Shown in pieces: positions 58,460 to 64,000 of a stretch of 64,000 bases of DNA. The position numbers were made by a program, and so were the translations under genes. Source of the DNA: Sphingomonas echinoides ATCC 14820 (lineage in GTDB: Bacteria; Pseudomonadota; Alphaproteobacteria; Sphingomonadales; Sphingomonadaceae); contig NZ_JH584235.1 in the NCBI RefSeq assembly GCF_000241465.1, forward strand, positions 2,438,527-2,502,526. The letters are read 5' to 3'. The notes below the pieces were generated by a model that was not told where the DNA came from, ran no database searches, and saw only the letters and a list, made by a program, of their open reading frames with translations. Each line of letters begins with the position of its first letter. The stretch's first letter is position 1.

Positions 58460-59124
58460 AACCGAAACGGGAAAGCGCGGTAGACCTTGGCGGTGACGCC
58501 CGCCTCCGCCAGAATCGGGGGCCATTCCGCAGGCCGGTAGGAGCGGGCGATCGACAAAGTGCCGTCATGCCGCACGATCGGGTGCCACCGCGCCAACCGC
58601 GCCAGGATCGGAAATCCGAAATGCGCAAAGCCGTGGCGATGGAGGTCGTTGATCAGCCATCCCACCGCGCTTTCGCGCTCCATGAAGCGCAGGAACGCGA
58701 TCAGTTGATCGTGCGTCATATGATGCGCGACCAGGCTGGAGATGACAAAGTCCCAGTCTTCGCCGGCCAGATCGGCATAATCGCCGGTGCTATAGCGAAT
58801 CGGCAGCTCGGTCGGCGGATGCGCGGTCGCGGCGAGCGCGCTGCGCGGATTGAGATCGACGCCGACCAGTTCGGCAGCAATGCCGCGCCGCGCCGCCCAA
58901 TGCGCGATTCGCCGCAACATATCGCCATCGCCAAAGCCGACATCGAGCAGCTTGAAGCTGCGCCGCCCAACCGTCGCGCGGCGCAGGAAATCCAGCGTCG
59001 GGCGCGCCGCCATCGTCACCACGTTGACCTTGGCGAGATCGCCGACCACCGCCGCATAGGTTTCGGGCGAGAGGTCGTCGGCGTCCATCAGCTCCTCGGC
59101 GATGGCGCGTTCGCGCAGGCTCAT
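58438..59124 (-). CDS. class I SAM-dependent methyltransferase in PKS cluster
   Basis: A 228-residue methyltransferase. SAM motif I is FKLLDVGFGDGDMLRRIA, motif II ELVGVDLNPRSA, then DWDFVISSLVAHHMTHDQLIAFLRF, ending in a helical-strand C-terminal part. It probably methylates an oxygen or carbon of the polyketide product. ATG 59124 overlaps the PKS stop by 4 bp, so the operon is translationally coupled. Confidence 0.9.
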   Translation of the reverse strand: MSLRERAIAEELMDADDLSPETYAAVVGDLAKVNVVTMAARPTLDFLRRATVGRRSFKLLDVGFGDGDMLRRIAHWAARRGIAAELVGVDLNPRSALAATAHPPTELPIRYSTGDYADLAGEDWDFVISSLVAHHMTHDQLIAFLRFMERESAVGWLINDLHRHGFAHFGFPILARLARWHPIVRHDGTLSIARSYRPAEWPPILAEAGVTAKVYRAFPFRLCVEHLR

Positions 59125-60194
59125 GCGACGCTCCGAAAGCCGAAACCCTCGGCCGCCAATCCCGGGCCGAAAGCCAGCGCGACCCCGTTGGTCACCGGCG
59201 GCCCGTCGAGCATCCGCGCCAGCACGAACATCAAGGTGGCGGAGGACATATTGCCATACTCCGACAGCACCGCGCGAGACGCGTCCAGCGCATCCGCTGG
59301 TAGACCCAGGCTGTGTTCGACCGCGTCGAGAATCGACCGGCCGCCGGCATGGACCGCCCATCCATCGATCTCCAGCCGCGGGCGTCCGCCGGTCGCGGCG
59401 GCGGCGAAGACGGGGTCGCTTAGGCCTGCGGCGATGCGCGCAGGGACTTCGCCCGACAAATGCATGGCAAAACCCTGATCGGTGATATCCCAGCGGATCA
59501 ACGCGGCCGAATCGGGCAGCGTGGTCGCAAAGGGGTGGTCGAGCGCAAATCCGGCGGGCTCGGCGGTGACGAGCGCGGCTGCGGCACCATCGCCGAATTG
59601 CAGCATGGCGAGCAGCGGCTCGAGCGCGGGATTGTCCTGTAGATGCAGCGTCGACAATTCGACACACACCACCAGCACCCGCGCATCTGCATCAGATCGC
59701 ACGATATGGCGCGCGCTGCGGAGCGCGGCGACCGCCGCATAGCACCCCATAAAACCGACCAGCAGCCGTTCGACCGAAGGGGCCAGGCCGATCCGCGCCG
59801 CGATGATCTGATCGATGCCCGGCGCGATGAAGCCGGTACAACTCGCCACGACCAGATGCGTAATACCCTCCAGCGCGACTTGCGCGCGCAGCGCCTCGAT
59901 CGCGGCGATGCTCAGCTCGGGGGCGGCCTGCGCATAGAGCCGCATCCGCTCCGCCGTGCCGGGCAGGACCGACTTGGCATAAAAACCATCCGGGTCGACC
60001 GGGGATCCGCCCTGCGCACCCAAGGGCAGGACCGACCAGCGATGCGCAATCGCGGCGCGCCCAGCCATCCGGTCGAAGATGCGCACCGCCCGGCCGTCGG
60101 GCAAGCGCGCGCGCGCCCATTCGATGAACGCCGCATGGATATCCTGCGCCGGAACGGCGGTGCCGATCGCGGCAATGTGGGCAGTGCTGGACAA
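59121..60194 (-). CDS. type III polyketide synthase
   Basis: A chalcone-synthase-fold enzyme of 357 residues. The catalytic Cys151 is in LLVGFMGCYAAVAAL, His282 in VHAGGRSILD and Asn315 in SEYGNMSSATLMF, so the triad is complete. Other blocks are THLVVASCTGFIAPGID and LQFGDGAAAALV. It would condense malonyl-CoA with an acyl-CoA starter to give a resorcinol or pyrone. Start TTG 60194 has AAAGG six bases upstream. First gene of a three-gene operon with methyltransferase and FAD enzyme. Confidence 0.94.
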   Translation of the reverse strand: MSSTAHIAAIGTAVPAQDIHAAFIEWARARLPDGRAVRIFDRMAGRAAIAHRWSVLPLGAQGGSPVDPDGFYAKSVLPGTAERMRLYAQAAPELSIAAIEALRAQVALEGITHLVVASCTGFIAPGIDQIIAARIGLAPSVERLLVGFMGCYAAVAALRSARHIVRSDADARVLVVCVELSTLHLQDNPALEPLLAMLQFGDGAAAALVTAEPAGFALDHPFATTLPDSAALIRWDITDQGFAMHLSGEVPARIAAGLSDPVFAAAATGGRPRLEIDGWAVHAGGRSILDAVEHSLGLPADALDASRAVLSEYGNMSSATLMFVLARMLDGPPVTNGVALAFGPGLAAEGFGFRSVA

Positions 60195-60233
60195 ATGGGA
60201 CCTTTGCGGCGGCGGGCGGGAGCGTCCGGCCCG

Positions 60234-60258
60234 GGAACAACGCTACGACGGCTGTTCC
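60234..60258. promoter_or_regulatory. inverted repeat upstream of the type III PKS operon
   Basis: GGAACAAC and GGCTGTTCC face each other around eight bases, centred about 52 bp before the PKS start, so it could be an operator. The 197-bp gap holds no other clear signal. It resembles an EcfG-type GGAAC element only in part; no matching -10 with 16-17 bp spacing is present. Confidence 0.4.
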
Positions 60259-60391
60259 GATCCGGGAAGACACCCACGTTACGCATTCTCAACCTTCCCT
60301 ACGTTTGAGCACCGCATTCGGATGCGCCGCCGCACAGGATTTTGGCTGGGGAAGGGGCGCTCTACCGAGCTTTGATCGCAAAGGAGGTCGG

Positions 60392-60769
60392 TTACGCCAG
60401 CGCGGCGATCAACTCATGCTGGCGGATTGGCTTATCGAGCACCGCGTGAAATCCGTTCATGCTGGCGACCGCGCGCAGCGTCGGGTCTGGATAGGCCGTG
60501 ATCAGAATCGATCGGCCATGCCAATCGCGGCGCAGCATGGATCGCAGCACGCCGATGCCGTCGCCATCGGGCAGCCGATAGTCGGTGACCAGCCATTTCG
60601 CCGTCGAGACGTCGGTTTCTTCGAGCAGAGCGCCCGCGCTTGCATAAGAGCGTACGTCGAAACCGCGCCAGTGCAGCAGCAGATGCAGCGAACGCCGCAC
60701 GCCTTCATCATCCTCTACCAGCAGCAGTTGCGGACGCGGCCCGGTGTCGACCGCGTTGTCTTCGTCCAT
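60392..60769 (-). CDS. single-domain response regulator downstream of fixJ
   Basis: A 125-residue receiver-only protein with LLLVEDDEGVRR, the phospho-acceptor Asp in WLVTDYRLPDGDG, Thr in ILITAYPD and Lys in VLDKP; all key residues are present. There is no output domain. GGGAG precedes ATG 60769. It follows fixJ by 71 bp on the same strand, so it may tune the FixLJ pathway like a FixT-type inhibitor. It contains no cysteine, unlike the Fe-S-binding Caulobacter FixT (from memory). Confidence 0.85.
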   Translation of the reverse strand: MDEDNAVDTGPRPQLLLVEDDEGVRRSLHLLLHWRGFDVRSYASAGALLEETDVSTAKWLVTDYRLPDGDGIGVLRSMLRRDWHGRSILITAYPDPTLRAVASMNGFHAVLDKPIRQHELIAALA

Positions 60770-60822
60770 TGGACCGCTCTCCCATGCCATCAGCGTCTAG
60801 GGATGCCGATCGCAGGGACGGC

Positions 60823-60838
60823 TGTCTTTACGTAGACA
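60823..60838. promoter_or_regulatory. possible FixJ-type site upstream of the single-domain regulator
   Basis: TGTCTTTACGTAGACA has matching ends TGTCT/AGACA and a TACGTA core (60829-60834). It lies 54 bp before the regulator start and just behind the fixJ stop. The TACGTAG core resembles reported FixJ-binding half-sites, recalled rather than checked. Confidence 0.3.
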
Positions 60839-60840
60839 TC

Positions 60841-61461
60841 CTAGGCTTGCTCCCCGAGCCCGGCGGCAAAGGCGATGCGCAGCGCATCCGACAGCGCATG
60901 GACTTCCAGCTTGGTCATCACATTGGCGCGGTGCACTTCGACCGTGCGCGGCGAAATGCCCAGATCATAGGCAATCGTTTTGTTGGGCAAGCCTTGGGCG
61001 AGGCGCTCCAGCACCTCCTGCTCGCGCGGCGTGAGCCGGGCGACCCACAGTTTCGCGGCCTCGCTCGATCGCGCAGCCGCATCGGCATGCGCGAGCCGCG
61101 CAAAGGCGCGCTCGATCGCCGACAGCAACACCGCCTTTTCGAACGGCTTTTCGATGAAGTCGACCGCCCCCGTTTTCATCGCCTGCACCGCGATCGAGAC
61201 ATCGGCATGGCCGGTGAGGATGATAACGGGCATGGTGATGCCGCGTGCGACCAATTCCTCCTGCACCGCCAGCCCGTCGATTTCCGGCATGCGCACGTCG
61301 AGCAAGACGCACCCCGGCTCAGCGGTCTTGATCTCGCGCAGAAATGCGACGCCAGAGGTGTGCAAGCGGACTGCATAACCTGAGGTTCGCAGCAAGAACC
61401 CCGCCGAGCGCCGCACCGAATCATCGTCGTCGACGACATGGATCAAGCGCTGGTCGCTCAT
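60841..61461 (-). CDS. fixJ: FixJ-family two-component response regulator
   Basis: A 206-residue receiver plus LuxR-type HTH protein. The receiver has IHVVDDDDSVRRS, Asp in VLLDVRMPEIDG, ILTGHADVSIAVQAMKTGA and Lys in FIEKPF; the HTH is LTPREQEVLERLAQGLPNKTIAYDLGISPRTVEVHR. When phosphorylated by FixL it should activate genes such as fixK. ATG 61461 overlaps fixL by 4 bp. Confidence 0.95.
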   Translation of the reverse strand: MSDQRLIHVVDDDDSVRRSAGFLLRTSGYAVRLHTSGVAFLREIKTAEPGCVLLDVRMPEIDGLAVQEELVARGITMPVIILTGHADVSIAVQAMKTGAVDFIEKPFEKAVLLSAIERAFARLAHADAAARSSEAAKLWVARLTPREQEVLERLAQGLPNKTIAYDLGISPRTVEVHRANVMTKLEVHALSDALRIAFAAGLGEQA

Positions 61462-62984
61462 GCCGCAAACTCCTCTACTGGAAGGGTGAATCGAAAGACC
61501 GTTCCGCCGGTCGGGCGCGGCTCTGCGCGGATGTGCCCGCGGTGCGCCTCCACGATCGTGCGGCAGATCGACAAGCCCAGCCCCATACCGGCGGGCTTGG
61601 TTGTCGCAAACGCCTGGAACAAGCGCGCGGCGATGTCCGGGGCGAGCCCCGGCCCCGTGTCGGCAACCGAAATTTCAACCATGGCGGGATCCAGCGCCCG
61701 CGTGGCAATCGTGATGTCGCGGACCTCCTGTCCGGCCACCGCGTCGATCGCGTTGCGGATCAGGTTCACCAGAACTTGCTGAATCTGGACACGGTCGACG
61801 GTAACCGTCGGAATATCCGGCGTCAGTTCGAAAAAGGCGCGCACGCCGCGCTCGCGTGCCCCGATCAGGGCCAGGCGGCTCGCCTCGTCGATCAAGCGCG
61901 GCAGATCCTCGACTCGCCGCTCCACCTCACCACGCGCAACGAAATCGCGCAGGCGACGGACGATCTTGCCGGCGCGCAGCGCCTCGCTGGTCGATTCCTC
62001 AATCGCTTCGCGCAGCAGCGCGGTCGCCTCCGCGCTGTCGGCGTCGAGCAATTCGCGACCGGCTTCCAGATAATTGGCGATCGCGGTCAGTGGTTGGTTC
62101 AGTTCATGCGCCAAGGTGGAGGCCATCGTCCCCATCGCGCTCAGCCGCGATACGTGAATCAGTTCCGATTGCAGCTCTTTCAACCGCAATTCGGCGTGCT
62201 GCTGCTCGGTCAGGTCGTGGATGAAGCCGGTAAAGATGCGATGTCCATCGCTATTCGCCTCGCCGACCGACAGCTTCATCGGAAATTCGGTACCGTCGCG
62301 CCGCTGTCCGACGACGATGCGGCCAATGCCGATGATGCGGCGCTCACCCGTTTCGCGATAATGGGCGATATAGCGGTCATGACGCGCGGCATCCGAGGGC
62401 GGCATCAGGATATCAACGTTCGCACCCACGACTTCGGCTTCGCTATAGCCGAACAGCCGCTCGGCGGCGCTGCTGAACGACAGGATGACGCCGCGCTCGT
62501 CGATGACGATCATCGCATCGGGGACGGTGGCAAGGATCGAGCGCAGGTGCAGTTCGCTGCGCGCCAACGCGGCCGCCGCTGCCTGGCGACCGGTAATGTC
62601 ATAGATCATCTGCCCGAATCCGCGCAGCGTCCCATTGGCGCTGTGGATCGCGGTGATCGCGACGTCTGCGAAGAATTCGGAGCCGTCCTGGCGCACCCGC
62701 CAGGTGTTTTCGCGCAGGCGTCCGCGCGCGCGCACCTTCGCCATGTCGGACTCTGGCTTTGCCGCCGCGCGATCCTGCACACTGTACAGTTTGTCGCCGC
62801 GTTCGCCGATCACGGCGTCGGGTCGGTAGCCGAACAGGATTTCGGCCCCCGCATTCCATGACCGGATTCGTCCCTCGGGATCGAGCACGAACATGGCGCG
62901 GTCGGTCGCACCCTCGACGAAGAGCGCGAGCGTCTCTGGGTCTACCGTGTCGCCTATCGCCATATCCGTGTCTTTGCCGTCCAC
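61458..62984 (-). CDS. fixL: oxygen-sensing PAS histidine kinase FixL
   Basis: A soluble 508-residue kinase. Two PAS domains (about 20-130 and 145-260) precede HisKA (LAHELNQPL, His293) and the ATPase (LVNLIRNAIDAV, ADTGPGL, GMGLGLSI). In PAS2 the haem-ligand histidine is His202 in RHDRYIAHYR, and the oxygen-gating Arg222 in IIGIGRIVVGQRRDGTEFPM lies exactly 20 residues later, as His200/Arg220 do in Bradyrhizobium FixL. It should therefore bind haem and be active at low oxygen. GTG 62984 or ATG 62963 may be the start. Confidence 0.95.
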   Translation of the reverse strand: MDGKDTDMAIGDTVDPETLALFVEGATDRAMFVLDPEGRIRSWNAGAEILFGYRPDAVIGERGDKLYSVQDRAAAKPESDMAKVRARGRLRENTWRVRQDGSEFFADVAITAIHSANGTLRGFGQMIYDITGRQAAAAALARSELHLRSILATVPDAMIVIDERGVILSFSSAAERLFGYSEAEVVGANVDILMPPSDAARHDRYIAHYRETGERRIIGIGRIVVGQRRDGTEFPMKLSVGEANSDGHRIFTGFIHDLTEQQHAELRLKELQSELIHVSRLSAMGTMASTLAHELNQPLTAIANYLEAGRELLDADSAEATALLREAIEESTSEALRAGKIVRRLRDFVARGEVERRVEDLPRLIDEASRLALIGARERGVRAFFELTPDIPTVTVDRVQIQQVLVNLIRNAIDAVAGQEVRDITIATRALDPAMVEISVADTGPGLAPDIAARLFQAFATTKPAGMGLGLSICRTIVEAHRGHIRAEPRPTGGTVFRFTLPVEEFAA

Positions 62985-63025
62985 GCGTCGCCCGTCCCAT
63001 CCGTGAATTCACCTAGGCCCCTGTT

Positions 63026-63039
63026 TTGCGCCGGATCAA
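63026..63039. promoter_or_regulatory. FixK/FNR-type binding site upstream of ompW
   Basis: TTGCGCCGGATCAA fits the rhizobial FixK pattern TTG(A/C)-N6-(T/G)CAA and has one perfect FNR half-site (ATCAA). Its centre is about 40 bp before the likely ompW start of transcription, given a -10-like CATACT at 63060-63065. This is the usual class II activator position. Confidence 0.6.
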
Positions 63040-63095
63040 ATCCGCAGGCGTGCCTTGGTCATACTCAGCCATAGAACTTAAACACGGAGGACCCT

Positions 63096-63752
63096 ATGCG
63101 CACATATAGATTTTTGGCGCTCGCAGCTGTTTCGGCGGCGATCGTTGCGTCGCCCGCTTATGCTGAAAAGGGGGATGTCCTGGTGCGCGTGCGCGCCATC
63201 GTCGTTGCACCGAATGAACGCAGCAGCGCCGTGACCCCAGCTTTTCCGGGCAGCAAGGTCGGCGTGTCGGATTCGGTGATGCCCGAAATCGACTTCACCT
63301 ACATGGCGACCAAGCATATCGGTGCCGAGCTGATTCTCGCGACGACCGAACATAAAGCGCAGGGCCGCGGCACCCTGTCGGCCGTTCCGACGCTGGCCAA
63401 GACCTGGGTGTTGCCGCCGACGCTGACGCTGCAATATCACTTCCTGCCCGATGCCAAGATCCGTCCCTATGTCGGCGCTGGCATCAACTACACGATCTAT
63501 TATTCGACCAAGGCGAGTGATGAATTGGTCAAGGCGATCGGGCCGACCAGCGTCCACATGAACGACAGTGTCGGCTACGCCTTGCAGGCCGGCACCGATA
63601 TCGACATCACCAAGAAAGTGTTCTTGAACCTCGACGTAAAATATATCGGGATGAAGACCACCGCGCGGCTCAACACCGGCGGCGCAATCAACACCGCGCG
63701 GATCGACATCGATCCATTGGTGTTCGGCGTGGGCTTGGGCTTCCGTCTCTAA
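63096..63752 (+). CDS. ompW: OmpW-family outer-membrane porin
   Basis: A 218-residue eight-stranded barrel with a signal peptide (FLALAAVSAAIVASPAYA). The mature protein has the OmpW blocks DVLVRVRAIVVAPNE, PEIDFTYMATKHIGAELILATTEH, LPPTLTLQYHF, IRPYVGAGINYTIYYS and NLDVKYIGMKTTA, ending VFGVGLGFRL. GGAGG five bases before ATG 63096 is strong. Divergent from fixL and preceded by a FixK/FNR site; in enterics OmpW is FNR-controlled. Confidence 0.95.
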   Translation: MRTYRFLALAAVSAAIVASPAYAEKGDVLVRVRAIVVAPNERSSAVTPAFPGSKVGVSDSVMPEIDFTYMATKHIGAELILATTEHKAQGRGTLSAVPTLAKTWVLPPTLTLQYHFLPDAKIRPYVGAGINYTIYYSTKASDELVKAIGPTSVHMNDSVGYALQAGTDIDITKKVFLNLDVKYIGMKTTARLNTGGAINTARIDIDPLVFGVGLGFRL

Positions 63753-63762
63753 ACCGCTCACC

Positions 63763-63800
63763 AAAAACCCCCGGGCCGCCGCTGCGACCCGGGGGTTTTT
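63763..63800. terminator. strong bidirectional Rho-independent terminator
   Basis: AAAAACCCCCGGG (63763-63775) pairs perfectly with CCCGGGGGTTTTT (63788-63800), a 13-bp stem with a 12-base loop. It has a T tract in both orientations, so it serves both ompW and the converging usp gene. Confidence 0.92.
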
Positions 63801-63805
63801 GTTGG

Positions 63806-64000
63806 TCAATGCGCCAGCAGAATCGGTACCGGGCAATCCTCGAGCAGCCGCCGCGTAACCCCGCCAAACAAGGCCTCGGTCAGGCGCGCATGGCCAAACC
63901 CGCCCATCACCAGATAGTCGGCGGCCTGATTGCCGATTTCCTTCAGGATCACCGTGCTTGCGCTATTGCCGCCTGCAGACAGCGTGCTGATCACCGGTTT
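63806..64000 (-). CDS. universal stress protein, C-terminal part (start beyond window)
   Basis: The frame is open to the window edge, so only the last 65 or so residues are visible. They read ADYLVMGGFGHARLTEALFGGVTRRLLEDCPVPILLAH. The G-2X-G-9X-G pattern (GGFG, then HARLTEALF, then GG) marks the ATP-binding Usp type. The final Ser/Thr position is Gly. It converges with ompW at the shared terminator. Usp genes are frequent FixK targets, which fits the neighbours. Confidence 0.9.
   Translation of the reverse strand, partial: KPVISTLSAGGNSASTVILKEIGNQAADYLVMGGFGHARLTEALFGGVTRRLLEDCPVPILLAH

Noticed and set aside
60234..60258. EcfG-type stress promoter before the PKS gene
   Set aside because: GGAAC occurs in both orientations, but no GTT at the required 16-17-base spacing follows.
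60841..62984. Long plus-strand frames opposite fixL and fixJ
   Set aside because: They are antisense shadows; the minus-strand products have complete PAS, kinase, receiver and HTH motifs.

Overview
This window looks like chromosomal DNA of a high-GC alphaproteobacterium, most likely a Sphingomonas-type member of the Sphingomonadales. The gene content is dense and almost entirely core. Many starts are GTG or TTG, and neighbouring genes often overlap by 4 bp (ATGA, GTGA or TTGA). No insertion sequence, prophage or CRISPR array was seen. The key landmark is a probable replication origin at about 45.1-45.4 kb, between hemE and a PEP-synthase/PPDK regulator gene. It has four DnaA boxes and a cluster of GANTC sites. 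Two parS sites lie 6-9 kb to its left, in the parB-parA-rsmG-mnmG-mnmE block, and genes on the two sides of the origin mostly point away from it. The order leuS-lptE-holA-parB-parA-rsmG-mnmG-mnmE-rho-hemE-oriC-maf-aroE-coaE-dnaQ is the classic alphaproteobacterial origin neighbourhood.

Layout. 0-7.8 kb: end of an ABC ATPase, nadB behind a REP-like hairpin, a class A beta-lactamase-like lipoprotein, polA and a polysaccharide flippase. 7.8-13.2 kb (minus strand): rsmB, rpe, a heparinase II/III-like protein and purH. 13.3-19.2 kb: an SdhAF4-like small protein, tsaD-gpsA, hemC-hemD with a membrane protein, a DUF72 protein and tRNA-Gly(GCC). 19.4-29.6 kb: a thioredoxin/TPR co-chaperone, a Lon-domain protein, a palindromic repeat, a Coq6/UbiH-type hydroxylase, ftsK, lolA, a candidate small RNA, xth, ribA, a HAD phosphatase, a YggS-type PLP protein and a reduced ThiE-like protein. 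29.6-45.1 kb: an outer-membrane protein, the leuS-lptE-holA operon and the par/mnm/rho/hem block. 45.4-54.7 kb: PPDK regulator-maf-aroE-coaE-dnaQ, hpf, ptsN, a thioesterase, DUF1491, a cell-wall hydrolase, mmcB, an ankyrin protein, SCO, a YcgN-type protein and a YgjP-type peptidase. 54.7-57.3 kb (minus strand): PBP1A and msrB.

The last 7 kb is the most distinctive part. A three-gene minus-strand operon (type III polyketide synthase, class I methyltransferase, FAD oxidoreductase) with overlapping ends resembles phenolic-lipid tailoring clusters in logic. Next to it is a complete FixL-FixJ oxygen-sensing pair, with the haem-ligand histidine retained in FixL and a single-domain response regulator downstream. 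Divergent from fixL is an OmpW porin with a FixK/FNR-type palindrome in its promoter, followed by a strong bidirectional terminator and the end of a universal stress protein. Together these suggest an oxygen-responsive envelope and stress module. All functional calls come from motifs read by eye; no database search was run.
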